From NCBI RefSeq assembly GCF_003386795.1, contig NZ_QTUC01000001.1, forward strand, positions 3,844,001 to 3,908,000: 64,000 nt of DNA, read 5' to 3'. Shown here piece by piece: positions 27,858 to 36,789 of the stretch (the first letter of the stretch is position 1; each line of letters opens with the position of its first letter). The translations under genes were made by a program, and so were the position numbers. The notes below the pieces were generated by a model. The model saw only the letters and a list, made by a program, of their open reading frames with translations, made no database searches and was not told the origin of the DNA. This DNA comes from Thermasporomyces composti (GTDB lineage: Bacteria; Actinomycetota; Actinomycetes; Propionibacteriales; Actinopolymorphaceae).

Positions 27858-30749
27858 ATGCGTCGGATCGTTGCCTCGCTCGTCGCCTCCGTCCTTCCGT
27901 TCGGTGGTCTCACCGGCACCGCTCTCGCGGCCGACCGTCCCTCGGACGAACGGCTGCGGGAGACCCTGGCTCATGCCAGTGGCGCTCCCGCACCGCGTCT
28001 TGGCCCGGTCGGCTGGGAGACGTACCGCCACCCCGAGCGACTGGCCGAGATCGGCAATGCCGCGCGCACCCGACAGTTCTCCAGCTTCGACCGTGGCGGA
28101 GGCAACAACGACGGCTTCGAGGGCACGTACTCGTGCCTGCGCACCACCGCCTCCGGCGGCTGCGTGATCGCCGAGCACACCGGCGCGGGGGAGATCGCCT
28201 CCATCTGGTTCACCAGAGACGGCGGCGACGTCTCCCAGACGGGGACCATCACGATCGAGCTGGACGGCAGGACCGTCGTCGACGCCGACCTCCAGGACCT
28301 CGTCGACGGCAAGCTGGGAGAGCCGTTCGTCTACCCCCTCGTGGCGAACGCCGACCAGAGCTCGGGTGGCGTCTACATCAAGGTCCCGATGCCCTACCGC
28401 CACTCGATGCGGATCACGACACAGCACAACCCGTACTTCCACCACGTGACCTACCGGGAGTTCGCCAGCCCGGAGGGCATCGAGACGTTCGACCCCACGG
28501 ATCCGGCGACGGACGTGCTGGCCGCGCTCCGCGCAGCCGGCACCCGCGACCCCAAGCCGGATCTGCCGGGAGAGCGCACCACCACTCGACTAATCGACGT
28601 CGCGCCGGGCGAGACCGTCACCCTCGGCCATGCCACGGGCCCGGGCGCCATCACTGAGCTCGTCCTCCGGCTCCCGCAGCTGCAGCCGTCACCGACGGAC
28701 GAGGTGGTCGTCTCCCGCCGCACGGCCGTCGCACCGTCGCCGGTGCCCGGCAAGGCGCGGTGGGTGCGTCCGCTGGCCCGGCCAGCGGTGACGGGCGCCG
28801 TCGCCGACGAGACCGAGGAGATCCTGCGCGAGGCGCGGCTGCGGATCAGCGTCGACGGCGTGCGCACCGTCGACGCCCCGCTCGGTGAGTTCTTCGGCAG
28901 CGGGTTCGGGCTCTACCCGGTGCGTGCGTACATGTTCGGCGTCGACCCGGAGCAGCGCACGCTGTCGAGCTGGTGGCTCATGCCGTACAGCCGAGCGGCG
29001 ACGGTGGAGCTGTACAACGGCGCGGACGTCGCCCTCAACGCCGGTGAGGCACGGCTCACGGTCGCCCGCAGCGCGACCTGGAAGAGGGACCTCGAAGCCG
29101 GCCGGATCGGCTACTTCCGAGCCACCGCGGTTCGCTCCGAGGCGACGTTCGGTCGTGACCACCTGTTCCTCGACGTCACTGGTCGCGGCCGGGTCGTCGG
29201 TGTCACGCACACCGTCCAAGGTCTCAACGAGGCCGGCTGGCGTCGCGGCTACCTGGAGGGCGACGAGCGCGTCTTCGTCGACGGCTCGACCAGCCCGGAC
29301 CTGCACGGCACCGGGACCGAGGACTTCTACGAGGGCGGGTGGTACTTCAACCGGGGCGCCTTCAGCGCGCCCTTGACCGGCAGCCCGGTCCCCGACCGGG
29401 CCGACTGCCCCGCCGGTTGCACCAGCATGTACCGGCTGCTGCTGGCCGACGGCATGGACTTCGCCAGCAGCATGCGGTTCGGCATCGAGCACGGTCCGGG
29501 CAACGACGAGCCGGTCATCGAGTCGACGACGACCTACTGGTACGGCGTTGATCACGGCGGTCTGGTCTGGACCGACCACCTCGACGTGGGCGACGCAGCG
29601 AGTGAGGCCGCCCACGACTACCGCTCACCCGATCCGGGCGCGGTGGAGTCGCTGACCAGTCGCTTCGAGGGCCTGGACGGGCCACCGGAGCCTGTCACGG
29701 TCGACACGCGAGCGACGAGCGCGCCGGTCTCCTTCACACTCGCGGTCCATCCAGGCAACCACGGTGTGATCCTGCGGCGCGTCTCCGACCAGGCCGAGGG
29801 CTACCAGGCGGCGGAGGTGAGCGTGAACGGGAAGCCGGCCGGCACGTGGACTCAACCGCTGGCGAACCCGGAACAACGTCTGCTGGACGACTACTTCTGG
29901 TTGCCGGCGACGTTGACCGCTGGACGGCGGACCGTCACGGTGACGCTCCGGCCGCTCGACGGTCACGCGCCCTGGTCCGCGGCTGACTACCACGCCCTGT
30001 CCATCCGGTCGCCGTACACCGATCGCGACGCGCCGGCGCGGGTCTCAGGCCTGACTGCGCGAGGCGACGAACGCACGGCGATCACCTTGGGGTGGACGGT
30101 CGCGCGGGACGACGTGTACGCGGTGACGTACGAGGTGCACGCCTCGACGACGAAGGGCTTCACCCCGAGCGACGAGACCCTCGTCGGTGTGGCGCGGACG
30201 CCGGGGTTCGTCCACGAGACCGGCACCGTCCGCCAAACCTGGTACTACCGCGTCCGAGCGGTGGACGCGGCCGGACACGTGGGCGCCTTCTCCAGTGAGG
30301 TGAGCGCCACCACCGGCGACACCCTGCGCATCGAAGCGGAGTCGCTGCTGCCGCCGGTCGAGGCGACGGCACCTGTCCAGGTCCAGGGCAACTGCTGTGG
30401 TGTCGTGTGGTCCGGCAACGCGCAGCTGTGGTTCACCCCGACCACGTCTGGGCAGCACGTCGTGGTGGAGGTCACGCTGCCGACCACGGGGACGTACGAG
30501 CTGACGACTCGCCAGACCCTCGCCCGCGACTACGGCATCAACACCCTGACTCTCGACGGGCAGCCCATCGGCGAGGCCTTCGACGCCTACCACTTCCCAG
30601 AGGTCGTCCTCAGCGAGGCGTTGAGCTACGGCACGCACCACCTGACCGCGGGCAAGCACACCTTGACGATCGCGGTCCCCGACAAGAACCCCGCGTCGGA
30701 GAGCTACATGGCTGGCTTCGACTACTTCCAGTTCCAGCTCGTCGACTGA
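27858..30749 (+). CDS. Secreted GH172 (DUF2961) glycoside hydrolase with FN3 and carbohydrate-binding-like domains
   Basis: A 963-residue secreted enzyme, starting at ATG 27858 after GTGAGGAG. A signal peptide runs to about residue 25 (cleavage after ALA-A). The first ~620 residues form a DUF2961/GH172 domain with the hallmark GTGTEDFYEGGWYF at 484-497. Glu488 in it and Glu467 (LEGDE) are 21 residues apart, the spacing I recall for the two catalytic glutamates of bifidobacterial alpha-D-fructofuranosidase. A fibronectin type III-like domain follows (ARVSGLTA... to ATTGD), and a C-terminal beta-sandwich resembles a carbohydrate-binding module (RIEAESLLPPVEATAPVQVQ). GH172 members cleave or form difructose anhydride, or hydrolyse D-arabinofuranosides; which applies here is unknown. 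Confidence 0.85.
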   Translation: MRRIVASLVASVLPFGGLTGTALAADRPSDERLRETLAHASGAPAPRLGPVGWETYRHPERLAEIGNAARTRQFSSFDRGGGNNDGFEGTYSCLRTTASGGCVIAEHTGAGEIASIWFTRDGGDVSQTGTITIELDGRTVVDADLQDLVDGKLGEPFVYPLVANADQSSGGVYIKVPMPYRHSMRITTQHNPYFHHVTYREFASPEGIETFDPTDPATDVLAALRAAGTRDPKPDLPGERTTTRLIDVAPGETVTLGHATGPGAITELVLRLPQLQPSPTDEVVVSRRTAVAPSPVPGKARWVRPLARPAVTGAVADETEEILREARLRISVDGVRTVDAPLGEFFGSGFGLYPVRAYMFGVDPEQRTLSSWWLMPYSRAATVELYNGADVALNAGEARLTVARSATWKRDLEAGRIGYFRATAVRSEATFGRDHLFLDVTGRGRVVGVTHTVQGLNEAGWRRGYLEGDERVFVDGSTSPDLHGTGTEDFYEGGWYFNRGAFSAPLTGSPVPDRADCPAGCTSMYRLLLADGMDFASSMRFGIEHGPGNDEPVIESTTTYWYGVDHGGLVWTDHLDVGDAASEAAHDYRSPDPGAVESLTSRFEGLDGPPEPVTVDTRATSAPVSFTLAVHPGNHGVILRRVSDQAEGYQAAEVSVNGKPAGTWTQPLANPEQRLLDDYFWLPATLTAGRRTVTVTLRPLDGHAPWSAADYHALSIRSPYTDRDAPARVSGLTARGDERTAITLGWTVARDDVYAVTYEVHASTTKGFTPSDETLVGVARTPGFVHETGTVRQTWYYRVRAVDAAGHVGAFSSEVSATTGDTLRIEAESLLPPVEATAPVQVQGNCCGVVWSGNAQLWFTPTTSGQHVVVEVTLPTTGTYELTTRQTLARDYGINTLTLDGQPIGEAFDAYHFPEVVLSEALSYGTHHLTAGKHTLTIAVPDKNPASESYMAGFDYFQFQLVD

Positions 30750-30880
30750 GCGCCCCACCGCCCCACCACGTCGGAAAATGTCTCGCCGACGAGCGGCGGC
30801 CACGCTGCCGCAGGATCCAGCGGTGTGGCGGCTGGTGTGCCACGACTCGGCGTCCGATGTGACGCCGTGCTCGTCGGCGA

Positions 30881-31306
30881 TCAGACGGTGCCCAGGTCGG
30901 AGGAGAACCAGCGCTCCGGCCGCATGTAGAAGATGACCTGCTCACCATGCGTGGCCTCGGCCATCGCCATGTAGCCGGGCACCTTCTCCTCCGGGAGGTA
31001 GCGGCGACTGATCTCCTCGAGGTGTGCGCGCGTCGCCGGCTCGGTCCGGGTGACCGCGCCCTCGACCGAGACGTAGCGGATCGTCGGCTCGACTCGTTCC
31101 ACGAGCAGGCTGAACTGGCCCGCGGCCCGGATCAGCCGCGCCTTGACCGAGTTGGCGCCGGTCATCACCCACAGCTCGCCGCCCGGTGTGTACTGGTACC
31201 AGACCGGCACGACCAGGGGTGGACGGTCCGCGCCACGGGCCACGGCGAGGGAGCCGATGTGCGGCTCGGCGAGGAACCGCTCACGTTCGTCGACGCTCAG
31301 GGGCAT
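30881..31306 (-). CDS. Pyridoxamine-5'-phosphate-oxidase-family (PPOX) split-barrel flavoprotein (1)
   Basis: A 141-residue split-barrel protein, starting at ATG 31306 after GGAGG. The fold is visible in LAVARGADRPPLVVPVWYQY, ELWVMTGANSVKARLIRAAGQF and ERVEPTIRYVSVEGAV. Such proteins bind FMN or coenzyme F420 and act as small oxidoreductases or heme-binding proteins; the cofactor cannot be told here. A paralogue of identical length lies 168 nt further along the same strand, with a nearly identical central DNA segment, so duplication or gene conversion is likely. Transcription probably starts upstream of each gene separately. Confidence 0.8.
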   Translation of the reverse strand: MPLSVDERERFLAEPHIGSLAVARGADRPPLVVPVWYQYTPGGELWVMTGANSVKARLIRAAGQFSLLVERVEPTIRYVSVEGAVTRTEPATRAHLEEISRRYLPEEKVPGYMAMAEATHGEQVIFYMRPERWFSSDLGTV

Positions 31307-31473
31307 GACAGATCAACCTCCAGGTTTCTGGCCCGGATACGTGGCGCGGCCACTCTCTCATCGAGAGCCGACATGGTGGCCGCCTTCTCACCAACACCGG
31401 ACGGGCTCCTCGAACCGCCGCTGAGGACTGGGAGGCGCACGACCCGTGGGTGTGGCGACGAGCGTCCTCCGAC

Positions 31474-31899
31474 CTAGAGGGTTCCCAAGTCGGAGGAGAA
31501 CCAGCGTTCCGGCCTCATGGCGAGCACGATCCGCTCGCGCCCGTCGTTCTCGGCGTTCCTGACGTACCGGCTGGCCTGCTCCTCCGGCAGGTAGCGACGA
31601 TGCAGCGCCTCCAGGTGTGCTCGCGTGACCGGCTCGACCCGAGCGAGGCGGCCCTCGACCGAGACGTAGCGGATCGTCGGCTCGACTCGTTCCACGAGCA
31701 GGCTGAACTGGCCCGCGGCCCGGATCAGCCGCGCCTTGACCGAGTCGGCGCCGGTCATCACCCACAGCTCGCCGCCCGGCGTGTAGTGGTACCACGTCGG
31801 CACCACCAACGGTGGGTTGTTCGGTCCGCGCGCGACCGCGAGGGAGCCGACGTGGGGTTCGGCGAGGAACTGCTCGCGTTCGGCAACGCTGAGCGGCAT
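31474..31899 (-). CDS. PPOX-family split-barrel flavoprotein (2), tandem paralogue
   Basis: A 141-residue paralogue of the gene at 30881-31306, starting at ATG 31899 with GGAGG upstream; a longer in-frame start lacks a ribosome site. The central segment (SVKARLIRAAGQFSLLVE, then RVEPTIRYVSVEG) is identical in protein, and 31651-31745 is identical in DNA to 31058-31152. The C-terminal thirds diverge (RRYLPEEQASRYVRNAEN against RRYLPEEKVPGYMAMAEA), while the ends match again (RPERWFSSDLGT). The cofactor (FMN or F420) is undetermined. It is divergent from an MFS transporter gene. Confidence 0.8.
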   Translation of the reverse strand: MPLSVAEREQFLAEPHVGSLAVARGPNNPPLVVPTWYHYTPGGELWVMTGADSVKARLIRAAGQFSLLVERVEPTIRYVSVEGRLARVEPVTRAHLEALHRRYLPEEQASRYVRNAENDGRERIVLAMRPERWFSSDLGTL

Positions 31900-32128
31900 G
31901 GAGGCCTCCAGTCCCGGCATCGAAAGGCTGTCACCGGCCGCCGGCCGTGCCGCCAGCATACGTGGCCCTGGAGTCGTGCCGGTGGCGTGCGCTGACCGGA
32001 GGGCGATGACCGAAGGGCTTGGGCGGCGACGTAGCCGGCCACGCGGCCTGCCGAGGTGGGACGACGCCTGGGAGCGACGCGAATTTGGGTAGCCGGGCTT
32101 CGGGGGCGACCCGCTACTGTGGCACGAC

Positions 32129-33535
32129 GTGTCTGTCTCCGAAACTCAGCCCACCAGCAAGCCGGACGCGTCGGACAGTCTCTGGAGTCCGGCGTACGCC
32201 GCCCTCAGCGTCGGCATCGTCTCCCTGATCTCCCTCGTCGCCTTCGAGGCGATGGCGGTCGGGACGGCGATGCCCCGGGCTGTGGCGGACCTGGACGGGC
32301 TCGCCTTCTACGCGTGGGGCTTCTCCGGCTTCATGACGGCGAGCATGTTCGGCACCGTGCTGGCCGGAGAGGCGTGCGACCGCTTCGGTCCCCTCGCCCC
32401 GTTCCTGGCTGGCATCGCTCTGTTCACCGGTGGGCTGGTGGTGGCCGGGGTGGCGCCCACCATGCCGGTGTTCATCGCCGGGCGGGTCATCCAAGGACTC
32501 GGGGGCGCGGCCGCGATCGTCACCGCCTACGTCATCGTGGGACGGGCCTACGATCCGCGGCTCCGTCCGCGCGCGTTCGCGGTCATGTCGGCCGCCTGGG
32601 TGCTGCCCTCGATCCTCGGGCCGGCGATCGCGGGCGTCCTCACCGAGACCTGGACCTGGCGTCTGGTGTTCCTCGGCCTCGTGCCGTTCGCCATCGCACC
32701 CCTGCTCTTGGTGCTGCCGCGGCTGCGGGCTTTGCCGGCGGTCGAGCCGGCGGAGGGACGCTCCGGCCGGAAGCTGCGCGCCGCGGCCACCGCGGTCGGG
32801 GTGGGCCTCCTTCAGTACGCCGGTCAGGAGGTCGGTGAGGAGCCGGGCCAGCGGCTTCTCACCCTGGCGGCGGTCGGCGCGCTCCTGATGGCGGTGAGCC
32901 TGCCTGGCCTCCTGCCGGCCGGGACCCTGCGCTTCGCGCGCGGCCTGCCCACCGTCGTCGGCTTGCGCGGGATCTTCGCCGGCGCCTTCTTCGGCGCGCA
33001 GGCGTTCCTTCCCCTCATGCTCGTGGAGCAGGTCGGGATGTCGGTGACCACGGCCGGCCTGGCGTTGACGGTCGGATCGTTGGGGTGGTCGACGGGCTCG
33101 TGGTGGCAGGGCCGTCCGGCCACGCGCACCCCGCGGCACCGGCTGATCGTCGCCGGCGCGACGTTCGTGGCGGTCGGGCTCGTCATCGTCCTGGTGTCCG
33201 CGCAGCCCGGCCTCCCGGCGTCCCTCGCGGCGTGGCTGCCCTCGGCGGGGTGGGTGTTCGCGGGGCTCGGCATGGGCCTGGGGCTGTCGAGCCTGTCAGT
33301 GCTGCTGCTGGAGTACTCGCCGCCGCAGGACCAGGGTGCCAACGTCGCCGCCGGCCAGGTGTCGGACTCGCTGGGAAACGTTCTGCTCGTCGCGACCGGT
33401 GGGGTGATCTTCGCTTCGCTCCACGAGGCGGTCGAGGGCTGGGACGTCTACCGCGTGATCTACGCGGTGATGCTGGCGGTCGCGTGCGCCGGGATTGTCC
33501 TGGCCCGCCGGGTGCGGCCGTCGACCGCGGGCTGA
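32129..33535 (+). CDS. MFS transporter
   Basis: A 468-residue major facilitator with about 12-14 membrane segments. The N-terminal half has AFEAMAVGTAMPRAVADL in TM1 and the loop 2-3 motif in degenerate form (GEACDRFGPLAPFLAG). The later MSAAWVLPSILGPAIAGVL, with its Gly/Pro pair, resembles the antiporter motif C of drug exporters. A C-terminal VSDSLGNVLLVATGG follows. GTG 32129 has no ribosome site; TACTGT at 32115-32120 could be a -10 element feeding a leaderless mRNA. The substrate is unknown; export of a small molecule is most likely. It is not in an operon. Confidence 0.82.
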   Translation: MSVSETQPTSKPDASDSLWSPAYAALSVGIVSLISLVAFEAMAVGTAMPRAVADLDGLAFYAWGFSGFMTASMFGTVLAGEACDRFGPLAPFLAGIALFTGGLVVAGVAPTMPVFIAGRVIQGLGGAAAIVTAYVIVGRAYDPRLRPRAFAVMSAAWVLPSILGPAIAGVLTETWTWRLVFLGLVPFAIAPLLLVLPRLRALPAVEPAEGRSGRKLRAAATAVGVGLLQYAGQEVGEEPGQRLLTLAAVGALLMAVSLPGLLPAGTLRFARGLPTVVGLRGIFAGAFFGAQAFLPLMLVEQVGMSVTTAGLALTVGSLGWSTGSWWQGRPATRTPRHRLIVAGATFVAVGLVIVLVSAQPGLPASLAAWLPSAGWVFAGLGMGLGLSSLSVLLLEYSPPQDQGANVAAGQVSDSLGNVLLVATGGVIFASLHEAVEGWDVYRVIYAVMLAVACAGIVLARRVRPSTAG

Positions 33536-33703
33536 CCGCCGCCGACCACTCCGCCTCGCCACGGTCGGGACGGATCCACGTCGAACGGACGCGCCGGTCC
33601 GGTGTGAGTTCAACGCGCTGGTTTGTCCCCCCGCAGAGGTCCCGGATCGGCCGCACGCCACCGGTGCGCCATGCCATGGTGGGTGCGTAGCGGGGGGATG
33701 CCG

Positions 33704-35248
33704 ATGAGGCTCGTGACGGCTGTGCGCGTGGCGGTGGCAGTGCTCGCGGTCGCGGCGGTCCCGAGCGTCCCCGCCTCCGGCGGAGCACCAGCCACGGGTG
33801 GGCTCGGGGCTCTCGGCAGGCCCGGCGACGCCGACAACGGACGACGGGCTGGTGCGGTGGGCGCGAGCGGGTTGTCGGTCGACGAGCCCCTCCGGGAACG
33901 GTCCGACGCACCCGGCATGTTGGGCATTCCCGGCATCGTGCTGGACGCCTACCGAAACGCGGCACTGCAGCTCGGATCCACCGACCCTGGTTGTCGGCTC
34001 ACCTGGCAGATGCTCGCCGGCGTGGGGAAGGTCGAGTCCGACCACGCCCGCGGCGGTGCCGTCACGAAGCGCGGTGACGCCGTACGCCCCATCCTCGGCC
34101 CGGTGCTGGACGGCCGCCGGTACGCCGCGATTCGAGACACCGACGACGGTGTGCTCGACGGCGACACGAGGTGGGACCGTGCGGTGGGCCCGCTGCAGTT
34201 CATCCCGAGCTCGTGGCAGGTGTATGCCTCCGACGGCAATGGTGACGGACTCGCCGACCCGCAGAACGTGTACGACGCGGCGCTGGCCACCGCGCGGTAC
34301 TTGTGCGAGGGCGGCCGAGACCTGTCCCGACGCATGGAGCTCGCGACAGCGCTCTACAGCTACAACCACTCGCTGCCGTACGTGCGAGCGGTGTTGGCGT
34401 GGATCGACGCGTACACGGCCGGTCGGGTGCGACCGGACGGGATGCCTGACCTTCGCGCGCTGGGCCTCAGCCCGCCCGCCGCGCCGGTTCCCACGGGTGC
34501 GCCCACAGCGGCGCCCCCCGCGCCGCGAACCGGTCCCGGCGCGTCAGGTGCGGAACCCCACCCGACCGAACCGGATGCGCGAGGGCCGGACCCGGGCGGA
34601 CCGGACCTGGCGGGGCCGGACGTCTCCGACTCGGAGGATCAGCCTCCGACGCAGGCGCGGCCGGTCGATCCCACGACGCCGGACGAGCCCGGCCACGCCG
34701 CGGGGTCGCAAGCGCCGGCTCCGTCCGACGTGCCGGCACCGGACGCGACATCCGCGCCCGGTGACACGTCGCCCGACGGCCGGGGCGACACGTCGTCCGA
34801 GCGAGGCGAGAGGTCGCAGCCATCGTCGTCACCGCGGCCCACGGGACGTGGGCCGACCTCACCGAAGCCGAGCCCGATCACGCCGACACCAGAGCCGAGC
34901 AGCCCTGCCCCGGCTCCCACCTGTGCCACCACGTCGACCCCGACGCCGAACCCCACGACGCCCAGCCCGAGCGCTCCGACACCGGCGCCCACGACGCCGA
35001 GCTCGACGCCCACCGCGACCCCGACCGCGACACCCAGCCCGACGCCCACGACCCCGAGCCCGACCCCGTCTGCTACGAGCCCAACCCCGAGCCCCACAGC
35101 GAGCCCGACAACCCCGGTGACGCCAAGCCCGTGTGCGCGGCCGGCCGGCGACGACGCCGCCACCCACCGATGGGCGGTCTTCCTGGAGGCGCTCCGGCTC
35201 CTCGTGGCGGGCAAGCCGGACGAGGTGAGGCTCGACCCGGACCAATGA
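33704..35248 (+). CDS. Secreted lytic murein transglycosylase with long Pro/Thr/Ser wall-spanning tail
   Basis: A 514-residue exported protein, starting at ATG 33704 with a GGGGGG run 6 nt upstream. A signal peptide is followed by a lytic-transglycosylase domain (residues ~70-260): LTWQMLAGVGKVESDHARGG contains the catalytic Glu111, then DRAVGPLQFIPSSWQVY and YNHSLPYVRAVLAW, the usual order for this family. It cleaves the MurNAc-GlcNAc bond of peptidoglycan. The next ~250 residues are low complexity: Pro/Asp/Ala-rich, then dozens of TP, PTP and SPTP repeats, probably spanning the cell wall, ending with a short CARPAGDDAATHRW segment. The neighbouring envelope-related genes are consistent. Confidence 0.88.
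   Translation: MRLVTAVRVAVAVLAVAAVPSVPASGGAPATGGLGALGRPGDADNGRRAGAVGASGLSVDEPLRERSDAPGMLGIPGIVLDAYRNAALQLGSTDPGCRLTWQMLAGVGKVESDHARGGAVTKRGDAVRPILGPVLDGRRYAAIRDTDDGVLDGDTRWDRAVGPLQFIPSSWQVYASDGNGDGLADPQNVYDAALATARYLCEGGRDLSRRMELATALYSYNHSLPYVRAVLAWIDAYTAGRVRPDGMPDLRALGLSPPAAPVPTGAPTAAPPAPRTGPGASGAEPHPTEPDARGPDPGGPDLAGPDVSDSEDQPPTQARPVDPTTPDEPGHAAGSQAPAPSDVPAPDATSAPGDTSPDGRGDTSSERGERSQPSSSPRPTGRGPTSPKPSPITPTPEPSSPAPAPTCATTSTPTPNPTTPSPSAPTPAPTTPSSTPTATPTATPSPTPTTPSPTPSATSPTPSPTASPTTPVTPSPCARPAGDDAATHRWAVFLEALRLLVAGKPDEVRLDPDQ
34860..35130 (+). repeat. Low-complexity PTPSP-coding repeat region
   Basis: Nucleotides coding for TPTP, PSPT and SPTPT runs in the C-terminal half of the transglycosylase. 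The repeat unit is short and imprecise (multiples of ccgacg, ccgagc and ccgacc). It is a probable site of length variation by slippage. Confidence 0.75.
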
Positions 35249-35392
35249 GCTGAGACCCCAGCGACGTGAGGACCCAGTGAGGTGAGGGACATGGCACGCG
35301 ATCGACGGCTGGATTCCCGGCCGTACCACGCGTGGGTGACGTCCCCGTGGAGGACCTCGCCGCCGTCGCGGACGACACCGACGTCGAGGACG

Positions 35393-36658
35393 TCAGGGGG
35401 TCTTGGCGCGGATCTCGTTGATGATCTTCTGCATGCTGGGCAGCTCGTCCGGCGCGCCGGTGAGGCGAACCCCCACATGGGTGTCGACCGGGCCGTCCCC
35501 CTCGGCGGAGAAGACGTGACTCATCGCGACACCCACACGACCGGACCGGTCGGAGAGCTGCCATTCGGCGTACATGGTGGTCTCGTCGACGCGGCGCCAG
35601 TCGCCCTGCACCCCCACCGTCTCGCGGACTCGCGCCCATTCGTCACCGCCACACGGTGCCGGGCACGTGCGGACCTCGACGATGCCGCCAGGCGGGTCGC
35701 CCTTCTTCGAGCCGAAGATGTAGCCCTCGTCGATGCAGACCCACCGGGCGGCGCCTGGACCTCCCTTGTCGCTGCGCATGCATCCCCATGTGCGTGGGAC
35801 CCGGAAGTCGAAGGGGAAGCCCTCGAGGTCCATGAGGTAGGTCGGCTCGTTGGCGCCGAAGGTGGGCCCGGCCACGAGGCCAGGCGGACCGTCCTGCGAC
35901 GTCGACCGAGGCAACGGTTCCTCGGTGTGCCACTGGGCCGGCGGCTCGGAGAAGGACGGCTCTGGCTGGGGAGTGCTCCGTGGCTCTGGGGTCCGGGTCG
36001 GCTCGGATGGCGTCGGTATCCGGGTTGGCTCGGATGGCGTCGGCTCCGACGCGGCGGTCGTGTCGCTGTCGTCCTCGAGCACGACGCTCGCCAGCAGAGC
36101 GCCGCCCACCACCACGGCGAGGGCCACCGCGACGCAGACCGCGAGGATGGCGAGCGAGCGGCGGTTGTTCGCCGGCGGGACGACGGAGGACGTGAGCTGG
36201 GACGGCGCTGGCGGTACGACCTGCGTCGCGGCTGGCGTACCCGACCAGTGCGGCGCGAACTCAGGGCCGGCACCCCGGCTGGCGTGCCCGGCGAGGGAAC
36301 CGCCTTCCACCGCGGTGAGCCCGGCCGCGCGGGACAGGGCGGCGGCGTCGAGGAGGGCGACCGCTCGGCTGAGATCCTCGCCGAGGTAGGTGGTCGCCAC
36401 CCAGGGCACTGGGTCAGCGGGAGCGGCGGCCAGAACGTCCTGCGGAGCTTCCCGGGCGAGGTCGTCCAGCGCGGCGCTCAGGCGGTCGCGAGCGGCGGCA
36501 TCCGCGGCGGCGCCGGCATGCAGAACGCTGATGGCCGCGGGGCGGCCGGCGCCGTCATGGCCGAGGAACACCACGCCCGCCTCGTGTTCGCGAAGGCGCG
36601 CGGTCAGGCGGAAGGGTCCGAGGGTCGCTGGATCGTCTGGGCGAAGCGCGTTCGTCAA
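35393..36658 (-). CDS. Membrane protein with degenerate kinase-like N-lobe and extracellular domain
   Basis: A 421-residue single-pass membrane protein. The TTG start at 36658 is chosen for GGGAGAA just upstream and because the kinase-like sequence begins soon after. Residues 13-50 resemble the N-lobe of Ser/Thr kinases (LGPFRLTARLREHEAGVVFLG, with RPAAISVLH at the position of the ATP-lysine strand), but the lysine is Ser44 and no C-lobe, HRD or DFG motif follows. One membrane helix lies at ~168-193 (AILAVCVAVALAVVVGGALL). A Ser/Pro/Thr linker (TPSEPTR repeats) leads to a cysteine-containing extracellular domain (GCMRSDKGGPGAARWVC, CPAPCGGDEW). It is divergent from moxR with 131 nt between. 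No function is known; a sensor or pseudokinase role is inference. Confidence 0.7.
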   Translation of the reverse strand: MTNALRPDDPATLGPFRLTARLREHEAGVVFLGHDGAGRPAAISVLHAGAAADAAARDRLSAALDDLAREAPQDVLAAAPADPVPWVATTYLGEDLSRAVALLDAAALSRAAGLTAVEGGSLAGHASRGAGPEFAPHWSGTPAATQVVPPAPSQLTSSVVPPANNRRSLAILAVCVAVALAVVVGGALLASVVLEDDSDTTAASEPTPSEPTRIPTPSEPTRTPEPRSTPQPEPSFSEPPAQWHTEEPLPRSTSQDGPPGLVAGPTFGANEPTYLMDLEGFPFDFRVPRTWGCMRSDKGGPGAARWVCIDEGYIFGSKKGDPPGGIVEVRTCPAPCGGDEWARVRETVGVQGDWRRVDETTMYAEWQLSDRSGRVGVAMSHVFSAEGDGPVDTHVGVRLTGAPDELPSMQKIINEIRAKTP

Positions 36659-36789
36659 CTGTTCTCCCGTTTCGACCGAGCCCCTGGGTGGGGTGGCAAG
36701 GACACGATGCTGGCACCCTTGGTCGCGTGGCCGACGATACGACGTCCGTGCGTGGGGAGGGGCATCGGCGCTTGGAGAGGAATCGTGAC

